Source: Bacillota bacterium
Lineage (GTDB): Bacteria > Bacillota > Clostridia > Peptostreptococcales > Anaerovoracaceae
Direction: 5' to 3'
DNA: 64,000 nt
Assembly: GCA_017437745.1 (NCBI GenBank)
Contig: JAFRYI010000008.1
Coordinates: 62,001 to 126,000, forward strand
Shown: in pieces, positions 25,283 through 33,498 of the stretch
Position numbering within the stretch: the stretch's first letter is position 1
Layout: each line of letters opens with the position of its first letter
Notes under the pieces: model-generated
The model's input: the letters and a program-made list of their open reading frames with translations, nothing else
Told to the model about the DNA's origin: nothing
The model's database searches: none
Translations under genes and position numbers: made by a program

Positions 25283-26342
25283 ATTCGAGGACAGACTGGC
25301 AAAGCTCAGGAAGGAGCTTTCTGCGAGAGGTCTTGACGGTCTCTACATCTGCGGCGAGCCCAACGTCGCGTATTTCACGGGAAAGAAGGGCAACGACTGC
25401 GCTCTTTACGTAACCGGTGACGAAGCTTACATCATCACGGATTTCCGCTACCGCGAGATGGCGCAGCAGTTCACCTGGCTCACTTATTTCGAGCAGTTCT
25501 CCGGCAAGTTCCTCTACGACCTTCTCAATTCCAGACCGGAAAAGAGGATAGGAATAGAAAAGGACAGGATACTGTATTCGCAGGTCCTGGCTCTTAAAGA
25601 TAAATGCCCGGAGAAGGAATTCGTTCCGGTCGAAGACATAGTCCTTGCTCTTCGCGAGGTAAAGGACGAGTTCGAGATCGAAGCTACCAGAAAGGCATGC
25701 GCGGTCGCAATGAAGGCGTTCGACCACATGTGCGGCTTCCTGCGTCCCGGTCTTACCGAAAGAGAAGCAGCCGCCGAGCTGGAGCATTTCATGAAGATGA
25801 ACGGAGCGGAGGACCTCAGCTTCGATACCATACTCATAACCGGCGCTAAGACCAGTCTGCCGCACGGAGTTCCCGGAGACGAAGTCATAAAGAAGGGTGA
25901 CTTCGTTACCATGGATTACGGCTGCAAGGTGGACGGGTACTGCTCGGACGAGACAAGAACTGTTGCCGTCGGTCAGCCCACACAGGAAATGATCGATGTC
26001 TACAACATAGTTCTGGAGGCACAGCTCAACGCCTGCAATAATATCCACGCAGGTCTTACAGGCAAGCAGTGCGACTCATTTGCCAGAGACGTCATCGAAA
26101 AGGCAGGATACGGCGAGTATTTCGGACACAGCCTGGGCCACGGAACGGGTCTGGAGATCCACGAAAGCCCCAGATACGCCCAGACGAACAACGAGCCTAT
26201 CAAGGCCGGTACCATCGTTTCCATAGAACCCGGAATATATCTTCCCGGAAAGTTCGGCGTAAGAATAGAGGACTTGGCATTGGTCACGGAAAAAGGTATA
26301 ATAAACTTTGTTACAGCACCCAAAGAGTTAATAATTCTCTAG
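25272..26342 (+). CDS. pepQ: M24 family aminopeptidase (Xaa-Pro dipeptidase/aminopeptidase)
   Basis: Cytoplasmic metallopeptidase cleaving peptides next to proline. The 356 residues have the N-terminal creatinase-like domain (YICGEPNVAYFTG) and the C-terminal pita-bread domain with metal ligands in MDYGCKVDGYCSDETRT, GHSLGHGTGLEIHE and SIEPGIY. AGGGGAGG precedes the ATG. The gene usually lies directly upstream of efp, as here, and its 3' end contains the efp promoter. PepP versus PepQ specificity cannot be read from sequence alone. Confidence 0.92.
   Translation: MSNRFEDRLAKLRKELSARGLDGLYICGEPNVAYFTGKKGNDCALYVTGDEAYIITDFRYREMAQQFTWLTYFEQFSGKFLYDLLNSRPEKRIGIEKDRILYSQVLALKDKCPEKEFVPVEDIVLALREVKDEFEIEATRKACAVAMKAFDHMCGFLRPGLTEREAAAELEHFMKMNGAEDLSFDTILITGAKTSLPHGVPGDEVIKKGDFVTMDYGCKVDGYCSDETRTVAVGQPTQEMIDVYNIVLEAQLNACNNIHAGLTGKQCDSFARDVIEKAGYGEYFGHSLGHGTGLEIHESPRYAQTNNEPIKAGTIVSIEPGIYLPGKFGVRIEDLALVTEKGIINFVTAPKELIIL
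26274..26302 (+). promoter_or_regulatory. Internal promoter for efp inside the end of pepQ
   Basis: TTGGCA (26274-26279), 17-bp spacer, TATAAT (26297-26302), about 65 nt before the efp ATG. It would let efp, the second Asp23 gene and nusB be made in excess of upstream genes. Confidence 0.55.
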
Positions 26343-26367
26343 AATATAGAAGGAAGGAAAACAACCA

Positions 26368-26928
26368 ATGATCACAGCAAGCGATTTCAGAAAAGGCATG
26401 ACCTTCGACATCAACGGCGAGCCCCACGTAGTCCTGGATTTCCAGCACGTTAAGCCGGGCAAGGGAGCGGCTTTTGTAAGGACCAAGTACAGAAACATCC
26501 TTACCGGAGCTACCAGAGAGGAAGCTTTCAGCCCCAGCGACAAGTTCGAGCAGGCTCACATCGAGACCAAGAAGATGCAGTACCTCTACAACGACGGCGA
26601 ACTGTACTACTTCATGGATCCGGAGAACTACGACCAGGTACCGCTTTCCTACGATCTTGTCGAGGATGCCATCAAATTCATCAAGGAGAACGACGAAGTT
26701 ACCGTTAAGTTCTATCAGGGCAGCGCGTTCACCGTCGAAGCTCCGAACTTCGTGGATCTCGTCGTTACCGAGACCGAACCCGGTGTAAAGGGCAACACTG
26801 CTACCAACGTCACCAAGGCAGCTACCGTAGAGACCGGCGCCGTGATCCAGGTCCCCATCTTCATCGAAGAAGGCGAAAAGATCCAGATCGACACCAGAAC
26901 AGGCGAATATCTCGGCAGATCCAAGTAA
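26368..26928 (+). CDS. efp: Elongation factor P
   Basis: Relieves ribosome stalling at polyproline. The 186 residues form three beta-barrel domains; the tip loop reads [10 protein letters not shown], so the modifiable residue is lysine. C-terminal signature [16 protein letters not shown] is complete. A GAAGGAAGG ribosome binding site and an internal promoter in pepQ precede it. The modification enzyme is not next to it. Confidence 0.97.
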   Translation: MITASDFRKGMTFDINGEPHVVLDFQHVKPGKGAAFVRTKYRNILTGATREEAFSPSDKFEQAHIETKKMQYLYNDGELYYFMDPENYDQVPLSYDLVEDAIKFIKENDEVTVKFYQGSAFTVEAPNFVDLVVTETEPGVKGNTATNVTKAATVETGAVIQVPIFIEEGEKIQIDTRTGEYLGRSK

Positions 26929-26996
26929 ACTTTAAGAATACGATAAGACCGGGCGGACAGTGTTTTTATGCTGCTCGCCTTAGTCATTATTAGGAT

Positions 26997-27314
26997 ATGG
27001 CCAACAACGATCCCAAAGAAAAAAACAGCTTTGCCTACGCGGAGCAGTTCATAAGAAAGGCTGTCCTTGCCACGGATGGAATAGCAGGAATACAGGAGCT
27101 TCCGCCCATACATGACGGAGTCTTCATAACCAACATCTTCGGCAATCTGGACGTCGACATTTTCGTGAACGTTTTCTGGGGCGTCAACATCCCCGAAGTT
27201 TCCTGGAACGTCCAGGAGAACGTAAAGGAGATACTGGGTCTGGAGACCAATCTCGATCCGGACCACATAAACATTCACATCGAGGGGGTAGATCTGAGCA
27301 ATGTCAGACAATAA
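26997..27314 (+). CDS. Asp23/Gls24 family protein (YqhY-like)
   Basis: A 105-residue Asp23/Gls24-family protein, second in the window. It corresponds in position to yqhY, which lies before nusB in Bacillus. Seen: AYAEQFIRKAVLATDGIAGI and a C-terminal ENVKEILGL-type helix followed by INIHIEGVDL. The 68-bp gap after efp contains an imperfect hairpin without T run, and only a weak AGGA lies near the ATG. Its stop overlaps nusB by 14 bp. YqhY has been tied to control of acetyl-CoA carboxylase in Bacillus; that role is not shown here since accBC are absent. Confidence 0.8.
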   Translation: MANNDPKEKNSFAYAEQFIRKAVLATDGIAGIQELPPIHDGVFITNIFGNLDVDIFVNVFWGVNIPEVSWNVQENVKEILGLETNLDPDHINIHIEGVDLSNVRQ

Positions 27315-27732
27315 GACCAGCAGACCGTCATCCAGGGAAGCGCTCATGAAGATGCTCTTCCAGATGGAGATACAGGGAGACTTTTCCGAGGAGGCCAGGA
27401 ACGGTTTCTCCGAAGAGTTCCTCGGCGATCAGCTGGACAGAAAGTACTTCGACGGCGTTTTCAACGCCTACATAAACCACAATAACGAGATAGACGACAT
27501 CATCGAAAAGTACAGCAAGGGCTGGAAGCTGGAAAGACTCGCGAAAGTTGACCTTTCCATACTCAGAGTGTGCGTCGCGGAAATGATGTATTACGAGGAA
27601 CCGGTCCCGGTCTCCGTATCCATCAACGAAGCTGTGCGCATCGCGAAGATCTACGGCGGAGACGATTCGAGGAAGTTCGTCAACGGCATACTCGGAAGGA
27701 TCTCGAAAGAACGCTCGGATGCAGATAAGTGA
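27301..27732 (+). CDS. nusB: Transcription antitermination factor NusB
   Basis: All-helical RNA-binding protein of the antitermination complex for rRNA operons, working with NusE/S10. The 143 residues start SREALMKMLFQMEIQG, contain the conserved KLERLAKVDLSILRV and SINEAVRIAKIYGG segments and end at FVNGILGRI. Lies between the Asp23-family gene and a TsaD-like gene, overlapping both by 14 bp. Confidence 0.95.
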   Translation: MSDNKTSRPSSREALMKMLFQMEIQGDFSEEARNGFSEEFLGDQLDRKYFDGVFNAYINHNNEIDDIIEKYSKGWKLERLAKVDLSILRVCVAEMMYYEEPVPVSVSINEAVRIAKIYGGDDSRKFVNGILGRISKERSDADK

Positions 27733-28660
27733 TCCTGTTTACATAGGGATAGATACAAGCAACTATACTACTTCCGCGGCGGCTGCGGACAGCGACGGCA
27801 TCATCGTCGCTTCCGAAAGAAAGCTTCTGGAAGTGAAACAGGGAGAAAAAGGGCTCAGGCAATCTGATGCTCTTTTTCAGCATTGGAAAGTACTGCCGCT
27901 GATACTTTCGCCGCTGCTGGAAAAGTACAGAGGCCGGATCGCCGGGATCTGCGCCGCGTCGCGTCCCAGACCGGTGGAAGGCTCCTACATGCCTGTCTTT
28001 ACAGCTGGGACCAATACCGGAAAGACCGTCGCGGCCGCGATCGGCGCGGAATACATCGAGACCTCTCATCAGGAGGCTCATTTCCACGCGGCTTCTTACG
28101 GTACTGCAATTGATTCCGATGAGCCTGTGATAATGGCTCATCTGTCCGGAGGAACGCTGGAATTCATACTCAGGAAAGGCGATGGCTACGAGCTCGTCTT
28201 CGGAACGGACGACATCTCCTACGGTCAGCTTCTGGACCGTCTCGGTACGGATCTGGGATATCCTTTCCCCGCCGGCAGGTACATAGACGAAGCGGCTCTG
28301 CGGATGGCCTCTGAAGGCCTAAAATGCCCGTTTAAACGCGTTTTCATGTCGGAGTCGGGAATTAACCTGTCCGGACTGGAAACCTCGCTCAGAACGGCTG
28401 AAAACAGTTTTTCGGCGGACGAGCTATCTTACTTCACCATGTTCAGGATCTCCGAGAGTTTCGTTACTGCAGCTGAACGTTTAAAGGATAAGTACAATGT
28501 TTCTCAGGTACTTGTATCAGGCGGAGTCGCCTGCAGTCAGTTCCTCAGGGAATACTGCGCGCCTTACGGTTATGTGTTCGGGCAGAAGGAATACTGCTCC
28601 GACAACGCTGCGGGCGAAGCCCTTATAGCGTATAAACATTTATGCAGACGAAGTCTATAA
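27719..28660 (+). CDS. TsaD-like (Kae1/YgjD-fold) paralog of unknown role
   Basis: A 313-residue ASKHA-fold protein related to TsaD, which makes threonylcarbamoyl-adenosine on tRNA, but of the divergent clostridial type found between nusB and xseA. Seen: IGIDTSNYTTSAA (phosphate-1 motif), the metal motif HQEAHFHAA in place of TsaD's HxEAH, AHLSGGTLEF and a C-terminal VSGGVACSQFLREY. It is probably not the genuine TsaD, since tsaB and tsaE are absent here. Substrate unknown. The frame starts 14 bp inside nusB and its end overlaps xseA. Confidence 0.75.
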   Translation: MQISDPVYIGIDTSNYTTSAAAADSDGIIVASERKLLEVKQGEKGLRQSDALFQHWKVLPLILSPLLEKYRGRIAGICAASRPRPVEGSYMPVFTAGTNTGKTVAAAIGAEYIETSHQEAHFHAASYGTAIDSDEPVIMAHLSGGTLEFILRKGDGYELVFGTDDISYGQLLDRLGTDLGYPFPAGRYIDEAALRMASEGLKCPFKRVFMSESGINLSGLETSLRTAENSFSADELSYFTMFRISESFVTAAERLKDKYNVSQVLVSGGVACSQFLREYCAPYGYVFGQKEYCSDNAAGEALIAYKHLCRRSL

Positions 28661-29787
28661 CAGTTTCACAACTGAATAAATACATTGCAAGAGTTCTGTC
28701 GACCGATCCCATCCTGATGAGCGTCGCCGTTAAGGGCGAAGTCTCCAGGATAACGAAACACGGAAGCGGCAACTGGTTCTTCGATCTTAAGGACAGCGGC
28801 AGCAAGATCAGCTGTTTCGTTCCCTCGAGCCGCGTTCCGTACATCAGGTACGAGATCTCCGACGGAATGGAGCTTACGGTATTCGGAAACATAAGCGTTT
28901 TCGAGCGTTCCGGATCCTACAGTCTATTTGTGTCCGACATACAGGCGGAAGGAGAGGGCGCTCTTGCGGCCGCTTTCGAAAACCTGAAGAAAAAGCTTTC
29001 CGAGGAAGGCCTTTTCGATCCGGCTCATAAAAAGACACTACCGGCATTCCCCAAAAAGATCGGCGTCGTAACTTCTCCGACAGGCGCGGTTATCAAGGAC
29101 ATATCTCAGACGTTGAGAAGACGCAATCCGATGGTGGAGATACTCCTTTATCCTGCTCTTGTCCAGGGGCAGGGAAGCGCAGCCACGGTGTGCGAAGGTA
29201 TAAAGTTTTTTAACGAAAAACGTCCTGATACTGATATAATCATAATAGGGAGAGGAGGCGGTTCGCTGGAGGATCTCTGGACCTTCAACGAAGAGAGCGT
29301 CGCGCGGGCAGTATACGCTTCGCGCATTCCCGTAATTTCAGCCGTCGGTCACGAATCAGACTTCGTCATATCCGACATGGTCGCGGATCTGCGGGCGTCG
29401 ACTCCGACCGCTGCGGCTGAGCTTTGCGCGCCGCACATAGACAACCTTAAGGACCGGGCAAGGATGTGCAGTCCTTCCGCTGTCTTCGAGTATCTGAGCC
29501 GCAGGATGGAACTTGAAATGTCTACAGTCCAAAGGCTTAAGGACAATCTGGACAACGCCGCCTTGAATAAGCTGAGCGCTCTGTCGAACAGGCTGAGTCT
29601 TGCCGGGATCGAACTTAAGTCATGCGATCCTCTGGCCGTTCTGGGCAGCGGATACGCCGCGGTAAAAGACCGGAACGGAAAATGGCGCAGCAGAGCCGAA
29701 GGGCTTTCTGCCGGAGACCTAATAAAGCTTGTGTTCAGCGACGGAAGCGCAGACTGCACCGTAGACGAGGTGTTCATAAATGAGTAA
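28642..29787 (+). CDS. xseA: Exodeoxyribonuclease VII large subunit
   Basis: Catalytic subunit of the single-strand-specific nuclease Exo VII. The N-terminal OB fold (ISVFERSGSYSLFVSDIQ) and the catalytic domain (VVTSPTGAVIKDI, GRGGGSLEDLWTFNEE) are intact. At 381 residues it is shorter than the 440-455 of Bacillus and Escherichia; the missing length is in the C-terminal coiled coil, near residues 270-330. Begins 19 bp inside the TsaD-like gene. Followed by xseB with an 8-bp overlap. Confidence 0.95.
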   Translation: MQTKSITVSQLNKYIARVLSTDPILMSVAVKGEVSRITKHGSGNWFFDLKDSGSKISCFVPSSRVPYIRYEISDGMELTVFGNISVFERSGSYSLFVSDIQAEGEGALAAAFENLKKKLSEEGLFDPAHKKTLPAFPKKIGVVTSPTGAVIKDISQTLRRRNPMVEILLYPALVQGQGSAATVCEGIKFFNEKRPDTDIIIIGRGGGSLEDLWTFNEESVARAVYASRIPVISAVGHESDFVISDMVADLRASTPTAAAELCAPHIDNLKDRARMCSPSAVFEYLSRRMELEMSTVQRLKDNLDNAALNKLSALSNRLSLAGIELKSCDPLAVLGSGYAAVKDRNGKWRSRAEGLSAGDLIKLVFSDGSADCTVDEVFINE

Positions 29788-29998
29788 AGACATAACATTC
29801 GAAGAAGCTCTTCAGAAACTGGAGGATTCGGTCAGAAAGATAAAGAGTCCCGAGACCACTCTGGAGGAGAGCATGGCGCTCTACGAAGAAAGCGTAAAGT
29901 ATTACGATCTTTGCGAAAAGATCCTGAGCGAAGCCAGGCAGAAACTGGAAGTTTACAGACCCGAGACCGGTACTACGGAGGAATTCGATGTTATCTGA
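29780..29998 (+). CDS. xseB: Exodeoxyribonuclease VII small subunit
   Basis: Small helical subunit (72 residues) that wraps the XseA coiled coil. Seen: FEEALQKLEDSVRKIKSPET and LEESMALYEESVKYYDLCE, the family signature. Overlaps xseA by 8 bp and ispA by 11 bp, the conserved xseA-xseB-ispA order. Confidence 0.95.
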   Translation: MSKDITFEEALQKLEDSVRKIKSPETTLEESMALYEESVKYYDLCEKILSEARQKLEVYRPETGTTEEFDVI

Positions 29999-30866
29999 CA
30001 GCGACAGAAAGACGTACAATAATTACCGCAAGATAGTAGACGATCACATCCTGGACTTCATACCGGAGATAGACCCTCTCAGCAAGGATCTTTACGAAGC
30101 AATGAAGTACGCTCTGCTGTCCGGCGGAAAGCGCATAAGACCGGTGCTCGTACTTGCCGCATGCGAGATGTTCAATACGTCGCTTGCTTACGTCATTCCC
30201 TACGCCTGCGCGGCAGAGTACGTACACACATATTCGCTGATCCACGACGATCTGCCCAGCATGGACAACGACGATCTGCGCAGGGGCAAACCCACGGTGC
30301 ACAAGCAGTTCGGAGAAGCGAACGCGATACTTGCGGGAGACGGTCTGCTTTCCTGCGCCTTCGAGACGATGAACAAGGACATGCTGATGTATCTGGACGA
30401 TACGGACCTGCTGAAACGCAAGGTCAGGGCGGCATATTCCCTGGCCAAGGGCTGCGGCTGCAGGGGCATGGTATCAGGGCAGGTCACGGACATAGGGTCG
30501 GCCGACGAACCGTGTTCTTCCGACCTTATAAACTACGTTAACTACAAAAAGACAGCCTGCCTTATCCGCGCCTGCGTCATGATGGGCGGTTTCCTCGGAG
30601 GAATGGACTCCGCTACCTGGGAAGATCTTTCCGTCTACGGAGAGAACATCGGAATGGCTTTCCAGCTGGTCGACGACATAGCCGATCACAGGAGCGGACA
30701 GGATGACGGAAGCTCGACTTACGTTAAGCTTTTCGGTCCGGATCAGGCCAGAGCGCAGGCTTTGGGATACATAGAGACTGCGCGGTCCGCCATAGAAAAA
30801 TACTACGATCACGCTGCCATATACAGATATCTGGCGGATCTTCTGGAACAGAACCTTGATGAATAA
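29988..30866 (+). CDS. ispA: Polyprenyl (farnesyl/geranyl) diphosphate synthase
   Basis: Condenses IPP with allylic diphosphates to farnesyl or geranylgeranyl diphosphate, feeding undecaprenyl phosphate and quinone side chains. The 292 residues contain the first aspartate-rich motif DDLPSMDNDDLRRG, GKRIRPVL, and a second motif with VDDIADHRSG where DDILD is more usual. ACGGAGG precedes the ATG. Chain length is not certain from sequence. Lies directly before dxs. Confidence 0.94.
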   Translation: MLSDSDRKTYNNYRKIVDDHILDFIPEIDPLSKDLYEAMKYALLSGGKRIRPVLVLAACEMFNTSLAYVIPYACAAEYVHTYSLIHDDLPSMDNDDLRRGKPTVHKQFGEANAILAGDGLLSCAFETMNKDMLMYLDDTDLLKRKVRAAYSLAKGCGCRGMVSGQVTDIGSADEPCSSDLINYVNYKKTACLIRACVMMGGFLGGMDSATWEDLSVYGENIGMAFQLVDDIADHRSGQDDGSSTYVKLFGPDQARAQALGYIETARSAIEKYYDHAAIYRYLADLLEQNLDE

Positions 30867-32706
30867 GAACGAAGATCTTACAAAACAGATAAAACTGATG
30901 TCCGTCGCTGAGATGAACGATCTGGCGTCGGAGATAAAGAAAGATATGATCGATACCGTTTCCAGGACCGGAGGCCATCTGGCTTCTTCTCTTGGCACTG
31001 TGGAACTGACCATATCTCTTTATCATGTCTTCGATTCGCCTAAGGATAAGATAGTCTGGGACGTAGGACATCAGTGCTACGCTTCCAAGATGCTTACCGG
31101 AAGATGGAACAGAATGGAGACACTGCGTCAGTACGGCGGGTTATCCGGATTCCCGAAAAGGCACGAGAGCGCGCACGACGCGAGCGATCCCGGTCACAGC
31201 GGTACGGCAATATCCATTGCTTACGGATACGCAAAAGCCAGAGATCTTTCAGGCGGAGACTATTCCTGCGTCGCTGTCATCGGCGACGGATCCCTGACAT
31301 CCGGAGTCGCTCTTGAGGCTCTGGACGCGGCAGGCGAGAGCGGCACTCCTCTCATCGTGATCCTCAACGACAACAGGATGTCCATATCCAGGAGCATCGG
31401 AGGCTTCTCAAGGCATCTGCAGAAGCTCAGGACTTCGAATATCTATAAGAATTTCAAGACCAATCTTAAGAAGATGAATTCCCCCAAAGGCGTTCACAGG
31501 CTGAGCGCCATAAGGGATTCCCTTAAGTATAAACTGATGCCCAGGAGCGTCTTCGACGAGCTTGGTTTCAAGTATTACGGTCCCGTGGACGGCCACGACA
31601 TAGAGAGCCTTACGAACACATTAAGATTCGTTAAGTCTTTGGATCAGCCCGTTCTGCTCCATGTTATAACGCAGAAGGGCAACGGCTTCGCTCCGGCCAT
31701 GGAGGATCCGACGAAGTTCCACGGCGTTGGAAAATACGACCCTGTAAGCGGCGCTACCATACATTCCGACGAAAAGACCTGGTCCGAGACCTTCGGAGAG
31801 ATAATCACCGAACTCGCGTCCAAGGACGATAGAATATGCGCTGTTACTGCGGCAATGGGAGAATCCACAGGTCTTTCCGAGTTTTCTAAGAAGTTCCCGG
31901 ACCGTTATTTCGACGTTGGCATTGCCGAGCAGCACGCTGCAGCATTCGCCGAAGGACTTGCGCTCAACGGCAGAAAGCCTGTCGTCGCCATATATTCGAC
32001 GTTCCTTCAGAGAGCGTACGATCAGATGCTAACGGAGATATGCCTCCAGGATCTGCCTGTAATATTCGCTGTAGACAGAGCCGGTGTGACGGGTCCCGAC
32101 GGTGAGACTCACCAAGGCATTTACGACATAGCCTATCTTTATTCCATGCCGGGGATGACCATCATGAATCCGCGCGACAGAAAGACCATGGAGAACATGT
32201 TCCGTCTGGCTCTGGAGCTTGGTACGCCTGTCGCGATAAGATACCCTAAGAACTGCCCCGGAACGTTCGACGCCGAGCCCTGGACCGGTTATCCCCAGGT
32301 GATCAAGTCCGGAGACGATGTTCTTATAATCTCTGACGCCAACATGCTGTCGGAGTGCCTGAAGTGCGCCGGCGAGATGGAGACCAGGGTCGTTGAAGGC
32401 TGGAAGCCTCAGACCTACGCAGTCTGCGACATAGGCATCCTTAAGCCTCTCAACATGGAATTCATCGACAAGTGTCTGGAGAAATACAAGTATATCGTTA
32501 CCGTGGAAGACGGTACGGTATACGGGGGATTCGGCTCCCGCATCGCCGCCCGTGCCGCCGAGACCGGCAGATGCAAGGTCCTGAACATCGGCTGGCCGGA
32601 CAGCTTCATAGAGCATGGTAAGATCTCCGAGCTCAGAGCAGTGTACGGCATGGACAGCCGCGGCATTGCGGAAAAGATAATGAACTTCATAGGAGGACGC
32701 TCTTGA
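30859..32706 (+). CDS. dxs: 1-deoxy-D-xylulose-5-phosphate synthase
   Basis: Thiamine-diphosphate enzyme making DXP from pyruvate and glyceraldehyde 3-phosphate, first step of the MEP isoprenoid pathway. The 615 residues show DVGHQCYASKMLTGR, the TPP-binding GDGSLTSGVALEALD, and the transketolase motif DRAGVTGPDGETHQG. The frame has a TTG at 30856, but the ATG at 30859 is the better start; it overlaps the ispA stop by 8 bp. Its stop overlaps the tlyA TTG. Shows that isoprenoids come from the MEP pathway. Confidence 0.96.
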   Translation: MNKNEDLTKQIKLMSVAEMNDLASEIKKDMIDTVSRTGGHLASSLGTVELTISLYHVFDSPKDKIVWDVGHQCYASKMLTGRWNRMETLRQYGGLSGFPKRHESAHDASDPGHSGTAISIAYGYAKARDLSGGDYSCVAVIGDGSLTSGVALEALDAAGESGTPLIVILNDNRMSISRSIGGFSRHLQKLRTSNIYKNFKTNLKKMNSPKGVHRLSAIRDSLKYKLMPRSVFDELGFKYYGPVDGHDIESLTNTLRFVKSLDQPVLLHVITQKGNGFAPAMEDPTKFHGVGKYDPVSGATIHSDEKTWSETFGEIITELASKDDRICAVTAAMGESTGLSEFSKKFPDRYFDVGIAEQHAAAFAEGLALNGRKPVVAIYSTFLQRAYDQMLTEICLQDLPVIFAVDRAGVTGPDGETHQGIYDIAYLYSMPGMTIMNPRDRKTMENMFRLALELGTPVAIRYPKNCPGTFDAEPWTGYPQVIKSGDDVLIISDANMLSECLKCAGEMETRVVEGWKPQTYAVCDIGILKPLNMEFIDKCLEKYKYIVTVEDGTVYGGFGSRIAARAAETGRCKVLNIGWPDSFIEHGKISELRAVYGMDSRGIAEKIMNFIGGRS

Positions 32707-33497
32707 AGACCAGGCTTGACGTTCTTCTTGTGGATAAAGGCCTTTTCGATTCCAGGGAGAAAGCCCGCTCGGCGATAATGGAAGGCCTTGTATACGTTAA
32801 CGGCGCGTTATCCGACAAACCCGGAACTCCAGTAAAGGACGACGCTGATATAGAAATAAGAGGCGAGATCTGCCCGTTCGTAAGCAGGGGAGGATACAAG
32901 CTCCGGAAAGCTCTGGATGTCTTCGGAATAGATCCCGCAGGTCTTGTGTGTCTTGACATCGGGTCTTCCACAGGCGGGTTCACGGACTGCCTCCTGCAGC
33001 GGGGCGCTGCCAAAGTCTACGCGCTGGATGTCGGGACCAATCAGCTTGCTTATAAACTAAGGATGGACGAACGTGTAGTCGTTATGGAAAAGACCAACTT
33101 CCGGACCGTGGATCTTTCCGTGTTTCCCGAGAAGGTCGACTTCGCGTGCACGGACGTGTCTTTCATTTCTCTGATGCACATATTCCCCAACGCCGCCGCT
33201 CTGCTTAAAGAAGGCTGCGGAATGGTCGCGCTGATAAAGCCGCAGTTCGAGGCAGGGCGCGAGCAGGTCGGCAAGAAGGGCATAGTGCGCGATCCCGCGA
33301 TCCACGAAGAAGTAATACGCAAGGTGATCTCATACGCGGAAGACAGCGGTTTTTCCGTTCAGGGGCTGGACTTCTCCCCGATTACCGGGACTACCGGAAA
33401 CATAGAGTTTCTGATATATCTTTTGCTGGGCGGCACGCCCGCGGACATCGATATCAAAGCCGTTGTGGACAGAGCGCACGGCACTTTGGAGGCATGA
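32703..33497 (+). CDS. tlyA: TlyA family rRNA (cytidine-2'-O)-methyltransferase
   Basis: S4-domain plus FtsJ-like SAM methyltransferase; characterised TlyA proteins 2'-O-methylate cytidines in 16S and 23S rRNA. The 264 residues have the S4 RNA-binding domain (residues 1-60, RLDVLLVDKGLFDSREKA), the SAM motif DIGSSTGGFTDCLLQRG and IKPQFEAGR. The start is TTG at 32703 in a TTGA overlap with dxs, behind AGGAGG. In many Clostridia it is followed by an NAD kinase, argR and recN; none are here and mutS follows at once. Confidence 0.93.
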   Translation: MKTRLDVLLVDKGLFDSREKARSAIMEGLVYVNGALSDKPGTPVKDDADIEIRGEICPFVSRGGYKLRKALDVFGIDPAGLVCLDIGSSTGGFTDCLLQRGAAKVYALDVGTNQLAYKLRMDERVVVMEKTNFRTVDLSVFPEKVDFACTDVSFISLMHIFPNAAALLKEGCGMVALIKPQFEAGREQVGKKGIVRDPAIHEEVIRKVISYAEDSGFSVQGLDFSPITGTTGNIEFLIYLLLGGTPADIDIKAVVDRAHGTLEA

Positions 33498-33498
33498 A

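Noticed and set aside
26940..26990. Hairpin-like sequence between efp and the second Asp23-family gene as a terminator
   Set aside because: The stem is interrupted (GGCGG-A-CAG with CTG-C-TCGCC) and no T run follows, so termination is not supported.
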